Below, piece by piece: positions 1 to 7,495 of a stretch of 64,000 nucleotides of DNA. Position numbers and translations under genes: made by a program. The DNA is from Actinacidiphila glaucinigra (GTDB lineage: Bacteria; Actinomycetota; Actinomycetes; Streptomycetales; Streptomycetaceae), in assembly GCF_900188405.1 (NCBI RefSeq), contig NZ_FZOF01000023.1, positions 91,579 to 155,578 of the forward strand, given 5' to 3'. Numbering within the stretch: position 1 is the first letter of the stretch; the number at the start of each line of letters is the position of its first letter. The notes under the pieces were generated by a model. That model saw only the letters and a list, made by a program, of their open reading frames with translations. It did not search any database and was not told the DNA's origin.

Positions 1-127
1 CGGGCGCGGGCTGCATCTGGTGGAGTCCTTCAGCGAGACCTGGGGCTGGCATCCGCTGACCAACACGGGGAAAGTCGTCTGGGCCCTCTTCCGCATGCCC
101 GGACAGCACGACGGCCCGTCACATTGA
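1..127 (+). CDS. C-terminal end of a HATPase-type ATP-binding regulatory protein (partial)
   Basis: Only the last 41 codons are in the window, ending at TGA 125-127. They contain GRGLHLVE and a closing W-A-L-F sequence, which is the G2 box and last strand of the anti-sigma-like HATPase_c_2 fold. In Streptomyces such stand-alone ATP-binding proteins are commonly neighbours of DUF397 proteins and XRE regulators, and the next gene here is a DUF397 protein in convergent orientation. By family they may act as serine kinases or anti-sigma switches. The partner and the rest of the gene lie outside the window. Confidence 0.8.
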   Translation, partial: GRGLHLVESFSETWGWHPLTNTGKVVWALFRMPGQHDGPSH

Positions 128-149
128 GCCGTATCGGGGACGACCGCGG

Positions 150-389
150 TCAGTTCGCCACGAAATGATCGAACTCCCCGTTCTTCATCCCCACGATGAG
201 GGATTCGATCTCCGCCTTCGTATATATCAGCGCGGGTCCGTCCGGAAAACGTGAATTGCGCACGGCCACGTCCCCGTCGGGAAGCGCGGCCAGCTCCACA
301 CACTGACCGTTCGCATTGCTGTGCCGGCTCTTCTGCCACACCACTCCGCGGAGATCGGACGCGGCCATGCCGTTGTACGTGTGGCGCAT
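150..389 (-). CDS. DUF397 domain-containing protein
   Basis: A 79-aa protein made almost entirely of one DUF397 domain: W-K/Q-K-S-R-H-S near residue 18, a G-Q-C-V-E-L-A strand, then V-A-V-R-N-S with F-P-D-G-P-A-L and a C-terminal helix. The ATG at 387-389 is chosen because GGAGAG sits 4-9 bases upstream; an upstream in-frame ATG would run into the repeat-rich promoter. DUF397 proteins are small regulators, often paired with XRE (WhiJ-like) DNA-binding proteins and ATP-binding proteins in morphological control; here the XRE partner is not visible. It converges on the ATP-binding gene to its left. Confidence 0.9.
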   Translation of the reverse strand: MRHTYNGMAASDLRGVVWQKSRHSNANGQCVELAALPDGDVAVRNSRFPDGPALIYTKAEIESLIVGMKNGEFDHFVAN

Positions 390-446
390 GCTTCTCTCCA
401 GATAAGTGCCGTGCAGGACAGGGGAGATGATAGCCAGAGACGAAGT

Positions 447-480
447 CACGTGCATCTGCACGTGCAAGTGCACGTGCAGT
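447..480 (-). promoter_or_regulatory. TGCA/CACGTG repeat upstream of the DUF397 gene
   Basis: About 60 bases upstream of the DUF397 start the sequence has three CACGTGCA-like words in 34 bases. Within it, CTGCACGTGCA (456-466) faces GTGCACGTGCAG (468-479), an almost perfect inverted repeat with one spacer base. Promoters of whiJ/DUF397 loci often hold short repeated operators. This is a likely binding site for the cognate regulator, which is inferred and not seen. Confidence 0.5.
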
Positions 481-554
481 CACTCAGGGTGAATGCAGCA
501 GCCAATGAAGAGCCAACGAACCGCCCGACGGAATTGCTCCCACCGTATGCGACA

Positions 555-587
555 GCCCCGCCCGGGAATCGGATTCCCGGACGGGGC
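555..587 (-). terminator. Hairpin downstream of the pirin gene
   Basis: Two 16-base arms, 555-570 and 572-587, pair with one mismatch around a single central base. It lies 35 bases beyond the pirin stop on the minus strand. There is no long U tract, as is usual for Streptomyces terminators. Confidence 0.6.
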
Positions 588-621
588 CGTTTAATGCCGG
601 AGCTACCCGGAGCCGCCTGCG

Positions 622-1575
622 TCACTCCTGACCGGCGGGAACGGTGCCGAGCCGGCCGGCCTTGAAGTCGTCGAAGGCCTGGGCGAGTTCCGCGTGGGTG
701 TTCATCACGAACGGGCCGTACTGCATCATCGGCTCACGGATCGGCAGCCCACCCAGAAGGACGACCTCGAAGTTGGGGCTGCGCGATTCCTGGGTCTCGT
801 CGGCACGGATCGTGAGGGAATCGCCGCGCCCGAAGACCACCGCCTGCCCCATGCGGAAGGCCCGGCCCTCCGGGCCCGCGGTGCCGCGGCCGGACAGGCC
901 GTACGCCAGGGCGTTGAAGTCCGCGCGCCAGGGCAGCGTGAGCTGGGCGCCCGGGTTCACCGAGACGTGCAGCATGGTGATCGGGGTGTGCGTGGCGCCC
1001 GGGCCCTGGTGCCCGTCGATGTCACCGGCGATGATCCGGATGAGCGCGCCGCCGTCCTCCGACGCCAGCAGCCTGACGCTGCCGCCGCGGATGTCCTGGT
1101 ACTTCGGCGCGATCATCTTGTCCTTGGCGGGCAGGTTGACCCACAGCTGCAGACCGTGGAAGAGACCGCCGCTCATGACCAGCGCCTCGGGCGGGGTCTC
1201 GATGTGGAGCAGACCGCTGCCGGCGGTCATCCACTGGGTGTCGCCGTCGGTGATGGTGCCGCCGCCGCCGTGGGAGTCCTGGTGGATGAAGGCGCCGTCC
1301 ATGATGTAGGTGACGGTCTCGAAGCCGCGGTGCGGGTGCCAGGGCGTGCCCTTGGGCTCTCCGGGCGCGTACTCCACCTCACCCATCTGGTCCATCATGA
1401 TGAACGGGTCGAGGTTCTTGTAGTCGATGCCCGCGAAGGCGCGACGCACGGGGAAGCCCTCCCCCTCGTAGCCGCTGGGGGCGGTGGTCACCTGCAGCGC
1501 ACGCCGCTGCACCGCGTCGGCGGGGGCGTGAACGCGCGGCAGGGTCAACGGGTTCTCGACGGTCACTGCGGGCAT
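622..1575 (-). CDS. Pirin family protein (phiC31 attB host gene)
   Basis: A 317-aa bicupin of the pirin family. The N-terminal cupin carries the metal-binding histidines in W-H-P-H-R-G-F-E-T (H80, H82), H102 in the D-S-H-G-G segment, and H124/E126 in L-H-I-E. Some pirins act as quercetin dioxygenases and others as redox-sensing cofactors; the physiological role in Streptomyces is not settled. The ATG at 1573-1575 is preferred over an in-frame start 27 bases upstream because GGAGGA is 9-14 bases before it. The Streptomyces orthologue is the chromosomal target of phage phiC31, and the attB core lies inside codons 69-80 here. A GTTCAAC inverted repeat just upstream suggests MarR-type control. 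Confidence 0.93.
   Translation of the reverse strand: MPAVTVENPLTLPRVHAPADAVQRRALQVTTAPSGYEGEGFPVRRAFAGIDYKNLDPFIMMDQMGEVEYAPGEPKGTPWHPHRGFETVTYIMDGAFIHQDSHGGGGTITDGDTQWMTAGSGLLHIETPPEALVMSGGLFHGLQLWVNLPAKDKMIAPKYQDIRGGSVRLLASEDGGALIRIIAGDIDGHQGPGATHTPITMLHVSVNPGAQLTLPWRADFNALAYGLSGRGTAGPEGRAFRMGQAVVFGRGDSLTIRADETQESRSPNFEVVLLGGLPIREPMMQYGPFVMNTHAELAQAFDDFKAGRLGTVPAGQE
1336..1369. other. attB: phiC31-type attB attachment site inside the pirin gene
   Basis: The 34 bases match the minimal phiC31 attB as I remember it, with the central TT crossover at 1352-1353 (context GCCCTTGGG). One base differs: T at 1360 where the canonical site has C. The match continues on both flanks (TGCGGGTGCC to the left, GTACTCCACCTCACCC to the right). 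The gene is uninterrupted, so the site is empty. The comparison is from memory and was not run as an alignment. Confidence 0.9.
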
Positions 1576-1596
1576 GGCCAGGATCCTCCTCGGATT

Positions 1597-1620
1597 GTTC
1601 AACGTTCAACATAGTTGAAC
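1597..1620 (-). promoter_or_regulatory. GTTCAAC repeat operator before pirin
   Basis: GTTCAAC occurs at 1597-1603 and 1604-1610 and is followed by ATA and the inverted copy GTTGAAC at 1614-1620. The perfect GTTCAAC-ATA-GTTGAAC palindrome is 29-45 bases upstream of the pirin ATG. The form is typical of MarR or DUF24 operators; no such regulator adjoins the gene. Confidence 0.6.
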
Positions 1621-1680
1621 TCCGAACCGCCCGCAACCATTCCCCGGCCTTTGTCCGGTTTCCGTGGGATGAGGAGTGGA

Positions 1681-2124
1681 TCAGCCGTACATCCGCCGCA
1701 TGGTGAACTCCACCATCTGCTCGACCGCCTTGGCGTCGAACACCATCCGGTGCTCGCCCTCCATGTCCAGCACGAAGCCGTAGCCGGTCGGCAGCAGGTC
1801 CAGCACCTCGGCACCCGTGATCACGAAGTACTTGGACTCCTTGCCGGCGTAGCGGCGCAGCTGCTTCAGCGAGGAGAACATGGGGATCACCGGCTGCTGC
1901 GTGTCGTGCAGCGCCAGGAAACCGGGGTTGTCACCGCGCGGGCAGTACACCTTGGACGTGGCGAAGACGGCCTGGAAGTCCTCGGCCGACATCGAGCCCG
2001 TCGTGAAGGCGCGGACCGCGTCCGCCAGCGAGGGCGGTGACGGCTCGGGGTAGCTCGCACCCATCGCCGCGCCGCCCATCGGCGGCGCCGCCCCTGCCAT
2101 CCCGTTCTGGTCGTAGCCGTACAC
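1681..2124 (-). CDS. SseB family protein
   Basis: A 147-aa protein with a glycine/alanine/proline-rich tail (about 1-28) followed by an SseB N-terminal domain: F-A-T-S-K-V-Y-C-P-R, P-V-I-P-M-F-S-S, and a final V-F-D-A-K-A-V-E-Q-M-V-E-F helix. The GTG at 2122-2124 gives the longest form; a weak ribosome site leaves the ATG at codon 9 possible. It follows the PP2C phosphatase gene by 21 bases on the same strand, so the two are probably co-transcribed. SseB proteins take part in enhanced serine sensitivity in E. coli; in actinomycetes the role is unknown. Confidence 0.75.
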   Translation of the reverse strand: MYGYDQNGMAGAAPPMGGAAMGASYPEPSPPSLADAVRAFTTGSMSAEDFQAVFATSKVYCPRGDNPGFLALHDTQQPVIPMFSSLKQLRRYAGKESKYFVITGAEVLDLLPTGYGFVLDMEGEHRMVFDAKAVEQMVEFTMRRMYG

Positions 2125-2145
2125 GGCACACAGCGTATCGGGCCG

Positions 2146-4260
2146 CTAGCCCACCATGGGAGCCTCGTGGAGTTCGAACCAGATCGCCTTGCCGTCACCC
2201 AGCGGATCCACGCCCCAGGCGTCCGCCATCTCCTGCAGGAGCAGCAGTCCGCGACCGGAGGCGGCCATCTCGCCCGGGGTGCGGCGGTGCGGCATCTCGT
2301 CGCTGCGGTCGGTCACGTCGACCCGCAGCCGCCGGACGCCGGGGACGCCGAGCAGCTGCGCGCCCAGCACCGCGTCGTCGTCGGTGTGCAGCAGCACATT
2401 GGTGACCAGCTCCGAGACCAGCAGCACGGCCGCGTCCACCTGGTCGCCGGACGTCCAGTCGTGCAGCAGCGCGCGGACCTCCTCCCGGGCCGCCCGCAGC
2501 TGACGGGCGTCGGTCTGGGCGACGGTGAGCACGCTGCGCCGCACCGGGACGTCGCGGCGCGCCCCCACGGGGTCGCGTCGCACCAGCAGCAGCGCGACGT
2601 CGTCCTCACGGCGGTCGGCGAGCGGGCCGGTCAGATGGTGCGAAGCCGGGCCGTGCACCATCTCGACCAGGGTGTCGGCGAGCACCTCCAGCCCGTCGTC
2701 GACCGGGCCCTCCAGCACCGGACGGAGCCGTTGGAACCCGGAGTCCAGGTCGTGGCCACCGGTCTCGATCAGGCCGTCCGTGCAGATCAGCATCGTCTCG
2801 CCGGGCTCCAGGGTGAGCCGCGTGGTCGGGTAGTCGGAGTCGGGGGCGATCCCGAGCGGAAGGCCGCCGGCCGTGCGCCGGACGATCGTCGTGCCGTCCG
2901 CGAGCCGCACGACCGGGTCCAGGTGACCGGCCCGCACCACGTCCAGGGTGCCGTCCACCGGATCGACCTCCATGTAGAGGCAGGTGGCGAAGCGGGCGTC
3001 CTCGCTCTCGTCGGAGCACTCGGTGAGCCCGGCCAGGAAGCGGGACGTCCGGGACATCACCGCGTCCGGACGGTGCCCCTCGGCGGCGTACGCGCGCAGC
3101 GCGATGCGCAACTGCCCCATCAGCCCCGCCGCGCGGACGTCGTGGCCCTGCACGTCGCCGACGACCAGCGCGGTGCGCCCCGACGGCAGGTCGATCACGT
3201 CGTACCAGTCGCCGCCCACCTGCAGCCCGCCGCCGGTCGGCACATAGCGGGCGGTCAGCGTCATCCCCTCGACGTCCGGCCGCCGTCCCGGCAGCATCGC
3301 GCGCTGCAGCCCGTCGGACAGCTCCCGCTCGGACTCGTGCAGATGCGCCCTGGACAGCGCCTGGGCGAGCATCCGGGCGACGGTGGTCAGCACCGACCGC
3401 TCGTCCGGGGTGAAGGCGACGCGTTCCCGGAAGCAGGCCATCCACGCGCCGATCGTGCGGCCCGCGGACACCAGCGGCAGATACGCCCAGGACGACCGCC
3501 CGAAGTCCCGCACCAGCGGCCACGTGGCCGGGAAGCGCTCCTCGTACGCCTGCGGGCTCGGCAGGTAGACCGCACGGCCGGTGCGCACCACGACCGCCGC
3601 CGGGTACTCCGTGGCGAGCGGCATGTCCAGGAAGGGCACCTCGTCGCCCGGCTGCTGCCCGTGGAACCCGATGGCGCGGAGCCGGTCGCCCTGGACGCCG
3701 AAGACGGCGAGGCGGTCGGGGGAGAACCCCGGCATGGACAGGTGGGCGGCCACGCGGAGCACCTCCTCGGTGCTGTCCGCCTCCGCCAGCGCCCGGCCCG
3801 CGTCCAGCAGGAAGGCCTCGCGGGACCGCCGCCAGTCCGCGGGGGCGGCGGGTGCCGTCCCGGTGGGCCGGGTGCCGGTGCCCGCGCCGGCGATCGCGTG
3901 CACCGCGGGCGCCTCCTGCAGCGTGCCCACGATCTCCTCCGGCCGGCCGGAGGCGGAGGGGAGCCCGAAGGTGCGCATCACGACCGTGCGGACGACCTGT
4001 CCGTCCTCCCGGACCACGCGCAGCAACGACTCCGAGGAGGTGCCCTCGGCGATCGCCAGGGCGACCGCCGCCGACATCTCCACGTAGTCGGAGGCGTGGT
4101 AGCAGGCCCTGGTCACCCCCGAGTGGACCTTCTGCGGCCGGGGCGGAAGCCCTATCAGCCCGGCGCTCACGGCGTCGAGCTCCACCGTGTCGGTGGCGCT
4201 GTCCCAGCGCCAGACGCCCGTGCCGAGCGAGGCCAGCACGTCCTCGATGCGCATTCGCAT
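2146..4260 (-). CDS. PAS/GAF-SpoIIE phosphatase fused to a HATPase domain
   Basis: A 704-aa cytosolic signalling protein. In order: a PAS-like N-terminus (about 1-115), a GAF domain (about 150-305), a PP2C/SpoIIE phosphatase core with GGDWYD (349-354) and GDVQGHD (368-374), metal-binding aspartates repeated at C-T-D-G-L and E-D-D-V-A, and a C-terminal HATPase with S-E-L-V-T-N and G-R-G-L-L-L-L. Such proteins act as both phosphatase and kinase on anti-sigma-factor antagonists in partner-switching networks; no antagonist gene is adjacent. Two ATGs (codons 1 and 3) compete. A TANNNT box exactly six bases before codon 3 points to a leaderless start at 4254. Confidence 0.88.
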   Translation of the reverse strand: MRMRIEDVLASLGTGVWRWDSATDTVELDAVSAGLIGLPPRPQKVHSGVTRACYHASDYVEMSAAVALAIAEGTSSESLLRVVREDGQVVRTVVMRTFGLPSASGRPEEIVGTLQEAPAVHAIAGAGTGTRPTGTAPAAPADWRRSREAFLLDAGRALAEADSTEEVLRVAAHLSMPGFSPDRLAVFGVQGDRLRAIGFHGQQPGDEVPFLDMPLATEYPAAVVVRTGRAVYLPSPQAYEERFPATWPLVRDFGRSSWAYLPLVSAGRTIGAWMACFRERVAFTPDERSVLTTVARMLAQALSRAHLHESERELSDGLQRAMLPGRRPDVEGMTLTARYVPTGGGLQVGGDWYDVIDLPSGRTALVVGDVQGHDVRAAGLMGQLRIALRAYAAEGHRPDAVMSRTSRFLAGLTECSDESEDARFATCLYMEVDPVDGTLDVVRAGHLDPVVRLADGTTIVRRTAGGLPLGIAPDSDYPTTRLTLEPGETMLICTDGLIETGGHDLDSGFQRLRPVLEGPVDDGLEVLADTLVEMVHGPASHHLTGPLADRREDDVALLLVRRDPVGARRDVPVRRSVLTVAQTDARQLRAAREEVRALLHDWTSGDQVDAAVLLVSELVTNVLLHTDDDAVLGAQLLGVPGVRRLRVDVTDRSDEMPHRRTPGEMAASGRGLLLLQEMADAWGVDPLGDGKAIWFELHEAPMVG

Positions 4261-4266
4261 AGTTTA
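4261..4266 (-). promoter_or_regulatory. -10 box (TAAACT) of the PP2C gene
   Basis: TAAACT on the minus strand ends six bases before the ATG at 4254, the spacing expected when transcription begins on the start codon itself. It abuts the upstream ATG at 4260, which could then not be used. No clear -35 is visible. Confidence 0.45.
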
Positions 4267-4315
4267 TGGTTTTTCGCGGCTTTCATACGAATGGGGTCGG
4301 GCGCGCGTACCCCCG

Positions 4316-4321
4316 TAGACT
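4316..4321 (+). promoter_or_regulatory. -10 box (TAGACT) of aspS
   Basis: TAGACT lies 41 bases before the aspS ATG and fits the actinobacterial TANNNT consensus. The untranslated leader can fold GGGGA against TCCCC (4322-4339). The -35 region is poor. Confidence 0.45.
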
Positions 4322-4362
4322 GGGGACGCCTCATCCCCGAAATCAGACGACTTGGATGAACG

Positions 4363-6132
4363 ATGCATCGGTACCGGTCCCACACCTGCGGTGAGCTGCG
4401 CGCCACCGACGTAGACGCGGAAGTGCGCCTGAGTGGTTGGCTGCACAATCGCCGGGATCTGGGCGGCATCCTGTTCGTCGATCTCCGGGACCACTACGGG
4501 GTGGTCCAGCTCGTGGCCCGCCCGGGATCGCCCGCGTACGAGGCCCTGAGCCACCAGTCCAAGGAGTCGGTGCTCCGCGTCGACGGACGCGTCGTCGCCC
4601 GTTCGGGGGAGAACGTCAACCCCGACCTGCCCACCGGCGAGGTCGAGGTCGAGGTCTCCGAGCTGGAGGTGCTCGGCGCCGCCGACCAGCTGCCGTTCCC
4701 GGTCTTCCCCGAGGACAACGCGAACGAGGAGATGCGGCTCACCAACCGCTTCCTCGACCTGCGCCGTGCCCGCATGCACCGCAACATCATGCTGCGCACC
4801 CAGGTCATCAGCTTCCTGCGCCGTGAGATGACCGCGCTCGGCTTCAACGAGCTGGCCACGCCGATCCTGTCCGCGACCTCCCCCGAGGGCGCGCGCGACT
4901 TCCTGGTGCCCTCCCGCGTGCACCCGGGCACCTTCTACGCGCTCCCGCAGGCCCCGCAGCAGTTCAAGCAGCTGCTGATGATCGCGGGCTTCGACCGCTA
5001 CTTCCAGATCGCGCCCTGCTTCCGCGACGAGGACAGCCGCGCCGACCGCTCGCCCGGCGAGTTCTACCAGCTCGACGTCGAGATGAGCTTCGTCGAGCAG
5101 GAGGACGTCTTCGGGGTCATCGAGAAGGTCATGACCGACCTCTTCGAGGAGTTCGGCGGCGGCCGCCACGTGACCTCGCCGTTCCCGCGGATCCCGTTCC
5201 GCGAGTCGATGGTCAAGTACGGCAACGACAAGCCCGACCTGCGCGCCCGCCTGGAACTGGTGGACGTCTCGCCGGTCTTCGCCGACTCCGGCTTCAAGGC
5301 CTTCGCCGGCAAGCACGTCCGCGCCCTGCCCGTGCCGGACACCGCCGAGCAGCCGCGCAAGTTCTTCGACAACCTCGGCGACTACGCCGTCGAGCAGGGC
5401 GCCAAGGGCCTGGCCTGGGTCCGGGTCGGCGACGACCTGACCCTGACCGGCCCCATCGCCAAGTTCCTCACCGAGGACGACGTCAAGGCGCTGCTCTCCG
5501 CCGTCGACGCCAAGCCCGGCCACGCGATCTTCTTCGGCGCCGGCGAGTTCGACGAGGTCTCCAAGATCATGGGCGCCGTCCGGGTCGAGGCCGCGAAGCG
5601 GGCCGGCCAGTTCGAGGAGAACGTCTTCCGCTTCTGCTGGATCGTCGACTTCCCGATGTTCGAGAAGAACGAGGACACCGGCCAGGTCGAGTTCTCCCAC
5701 AACCCGTTCTCCATGCCGCAGGGCGGCCTGGAGGCGCTGGAGACCAAGGACCCGCTGGACATCCTCGCCTGGCAGTACGACATCGTCTGCAACGGCGTCG
5801 AGCTGTCCTCCGGCGCCATCCGGAACCACGAGCCCGCGATCATGTACAAGGCCTTCGAGATCGCCGGCTACGACCGGGACACCGTCGAGCACGAGTTCGG
5901 CGGCATGCTCCGCGCCTTCCACTTCGGCGCCCCGCCGCACGGCGGCATCGCCCCGGGCGTGGACCGCATGGTCATGCTCCTCGCGGACGAGCCCAACATC
6001 CGCGAGACCATCGCCTTCCCGCTCAACCAGAACGCCCAGGACCTCCTCATGGGCGCCCCGAGCCAGGTCGACGAGGCCCGTCTGAAGGAGCTGCACCTCG
6101 CGCTGCGGCTGCCCCCGGAGAAGAAGGCCTGA
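4363..6132 (+). CDS. aspS: Aspartyl-tRNA synthetase
   Basis: A 589-aa class IIb synthetase of the bacterial type, charging tRNA with aspartate in the cytosol. An N-terminal OB-fold anticodon domain contains GWLHNRRDLGG. The catalytic domain holds motif 2 in FRDEDSRADR-PGEF and motif 3 in GIAPGVDRMVML; a GAD insertion lies around residues 290-410. Length is normal for bacterial AspRS. In actinobacteria such as Mycobacterium the enzyme is non-discriminating and feeds the GatCAB amidotransferase; whether that holds here is not visible. It is transcribed divergently from the phosphatase gene and ends in a very strong hairpin. Confidence 0.98.
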   Translation: MHRYRSHTCGELRATDVDAEVRLSGWLHNRRDLGGILFVDLRDHYGVVQLVARPGSPAYEALSHQSKESVLRVDGRVVARSGENVNPDLPTGEVEVEVSELEVLGAADQLPFPVFPEDNANEEMRLTNRFLDLRRARMHRNIMLRTQVISFLRREMTALGFNELATPILSATSPEGARDFLVPSRVHPGTFYALPQAPQQFKQLLMIAGFDRYFQIAPCFRDEDSRADRSPGEFYQLDVEMSFVEQEDVFGVIEKVMTDLFEEFGGGRHVTSPFPRIPFRESMVKYGNDKPDLRARLELVDVSPVFADSGFKAFAGKHVRALPVPDTAEQPRKFFDNLGDYAVEQGAKGLAWVRVGDDLTLTGPIAKFLTEDDVKALLSAVDAKPGHAIFFGAGEFDEVSKIMGAVRVEAAKRAGQFEENVFRFCWIVDFPMFEKNEDTGQVEFSHNPFSMPQGGLEALETKDPLDILAWQYDIVCNGVELSSGAIRNHEPAIMYKAFEIAGYDRDTVEHEFGGMLRAFHFGAPPHGGIAPGVDRMVMLLADEPNIRETIAFPLNQNAQDLLMGAPSQVDEARLKELHLALRLPPEKKA

Positions 6133-6140
6133 CCCCCGCC

Positions 6141-6206
6141 CGCGGGGCATGACGCCGATGGGCCCGGAACCGTGAGGTTCCGGGCCCATCGGCGTCATGC
6201 CCCGCG
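6141..6206. terminator. 31-bp perfect hairpin between aspS and the PIN toxin gene
   Basis: Arms 6141-6171 and 6176-6206 are exact reverse complements around a GTGA tetraloop. It sits 9 bases after the aspS stop and 19 bases after the stop of the convergent toxin gene, so it can end transcription from both sides. No U tract follows on either side. Confidence 0.85.
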
Positions 6207-6224
6207 TCGCGCGCCGACCCACCG

Positions 6225-6620
6225 TCAGCCGACGACCTCGACCGCGCAGCGGATGCCGGAAGCCCGGGCCATCCGTCCGTCGGTGGTGAGGAGCGGGCAG
6301 CCGTACGCCTCTGCGGCGGCCACGTACGCCGCGTCGTAGGCGGTGAGATTGCCCCGGAGTTCCCAGACACGGGGCAGCAGAACGCGGGTCGCCGGAACGA
6401 TGGGGTCGAGCCCGCACAGTGCCTCCACCGCGTCCGCGGCATGGCCGGCAGTGATCTTGCCACCGAGCAGATTGCCGCGGATCACGGACATCACCTCGAT
6501 CGTCCAGTGCTGCGGCGCGATCCAGCGGTCGTCCGCGGCCAGGGCGCTTCGGCAACGCTCGCCGGTCGTGCCTTCGTCCAGGAGCGAGAAGGCGAAGACG
6601 GACGCATCGACGACGATCAC
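6225..6620 (-). CDS. PIN domain ribonuclease toxin (VapC-like)
   Basis: A 131-aa single PIN domain. The expected acidic residues are present: D5 in I-V-V-D-A-S, E42 in T-I-E-V, D96 in A-Y-D-A-A-Y-V and D114 in T-T-D-G-R. Members are Mg2+-dependent RNases, most often cutting tRNA or rRNA. The GTG start overlaps the stop of the upstream antitoxin gene in a GTGA quartet, the usual coupling in VapBC pairs where antitoxin is made first. All catalytic acids are intact, so the toxin should be active. It converges on aspS, sharing the terminator hairpin. Confidence 0.88.
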   Translation of the reverse strand: MIVVDASVFAFSLLDEGTTGERCRSALAADDRWIAPQHWTIEVMSVIRGNLLGGKITAGHAADAVEALCGLDPIVPATRVLLPRVWELRGNLTAYDAAYVAAAEAYGCPLLTTDGRMARASGIRCAVEVVG

Positions 6621-6883
6621 TGATCGCCTCCCGGCACACCGAGTTCCGCGTCACGCTCTGCCCGCGCCGCACGCAGCGAGTCCGCGACGTCGCCTTCGGA
6701 GAGCCGGGTGCCGTACGTGGACCTCGAGAACCGTTCGAGGACGGCCAGGTTGTCCCTGCGCCGCACCTCGTCGCGCACGAGGTCGAACAGATACGCCTGA
6801 AGCGACTGACCGCGTTCCTCGGCTATGGCCGCGAGGCGGTCGCGCAGTTCCTCGGGCACGTCACGGATCTGGAGAGCAACCAT
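6617..6883 (-). CDS. Ribbon-helix-helix antitoxin (FitA/VapB-like)
   Basis: An 88-aa protein beginning M-V-A-L-Q-I-R-D-V-P, a ribbon followed by two helices around G-Q-S-L-Q-A-Y-L, as in FitA-type antitoxins; the acidic/arginine-rich C-terminus is the presumed toxin-binding tail. I use ATG 6881-6883 because the strand of the ribbon begins there; a start 27 bases upstream would place a coding sequence over the palindrome. It precedes and overlaps the PIN toxin by four bases. Toxin-antitoxin complexes of this type repress their own promoter, and a perfect palindrome lies 10-47 bases upstream. Confidence 0.82.
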   Translation of the reverse strand: MVALQIRDVPEELRDRLAAIAEERGQSLQAYLFDLVRDEVRRRDNLAVLERFSRSTYGTRLSEGDVADSLRAARAERDAELGVPGGDQ

Positions 6884-6892
6884 ACGGACAGT

Positions 6893-6930
6893 CTCCCACC
6901 CTGCATGCACATCTGCATGCAGGGTGGGAG
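6893..6930 (-). promoter_or_regulatory. Perfect 17-bp-arm palindrome upstream of the antitoxin gene
   Basis: Arms 6893-6909 and 6914-6930 are exact reverse complements separated by CATC. The inner part is TGCATGCA on both sides. It begins 10 bases upstream of the antitoxin ATG and ends 20 bases beyond the stop of the preceding gene on the same strand. Two readings are possible: the autoregulatory operator of the VapBC pair, or the terminator of the metG operon; it may serve as both. Confidence 0.6.
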
Positions 6931-6949
6931 GAGGGCGACGGCCCGACGC

Positions 6950-7495
6950 TCAGCCGTCCAGGGCGACGAGCGCGACCACCGGGTGGGCCGGGTCGCTGTC
7001 GTCGACGGCGACGCCGCGGTTGTAGGCGCCGCGGCCCGCGGCGGCGGGCACGTGGTCGCCGGCGTAGCGGGCGTGCGCGAGGCCGCCGGCGGCGCGGCGG
7101 CAGGGGTCGGCGGGGGGCTCGCCCACACGTAGTGCCTGGACGTCGGGGCCGAGCGGGCCGAAGCCGGACGCGGAGAGGAACTGCTTCAGGCCCGCGGCCG
7201 TGGTGCGGAAGCGCAGTTGGAGGTCGTGCTGACCGGACAGCCCGCCGCCCTGCGCGAGGTAGTGCACGTCCTGCGGGTCGTCCGGCAGCCGCAGGCCGAA
7301 GCGCCCCGCGGCCTTCTCCAGCGTGACGTTGCTGCCGCGGCACGCGCCGTCCGGTCCCGGGGCGGCGCCGGAGCGGCGGTCGCCCGAGCCGGTCAGCGAG
7401 ACCGCGAGGATCACCCCGGCCACCACCAGCACCAGGGTCAGGCCCACCGCGAGGATCAGCACCAGCGGGGACCTGTCCCTGGCCGTGGCGGACAT
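6950..7495 (-). CDS. Membrane-anchored protein of unknown function downstream of metG
   Basis: A 181-aa protein with one transmembrane helix at about residues 10-33 (L-V-L-I-L-A-V-G-L run) and a ~145-aa outward domain with two cysteines (in G-A-C-R-G and A-D-P-C-R-R), which may form a disulfide. It has no enzymatic motif that I recognise. Its ATG shares one base with the metG stop (TGATG), so translation is coupled to methionyl-tRNA synthetase, but a functional link is not evident. It ends just before the palindrome of the toxin-antitoxin locus. Confidence 0.75.
   Translation of the reverse strand: MSATARDRSPLVLILAVGLTLVLVVAGVILAVSLTGSGDRRSGAAPGPDGACRGSNVTLEKAAGRFGLRLPDDPQDVHYLAQGGGLSGQHDLQLRFRTTAAGLKQFLSASGFGPLGPDVQALRVGEPPADPCRRAAGGLAHARYAGDHVPAAAGRGAYNRGVAVDDSDPAHPVVALVALDG

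Noticed and set aside
694..1614. Long open frame on the plus strand opposite the pirin gene
   Set aside because: It is antisense to an obvious gene, has no ribosome site, and its composition (Val/Arg/Gly runs) is that of a high-GC shadow.
2167..4359. 730-codon plus-strand frame opposite the first PP2C gene
   Set aside because: Shadow of the minus-strand gene; Arg/His/Gln/Val-rich with no family pattern.
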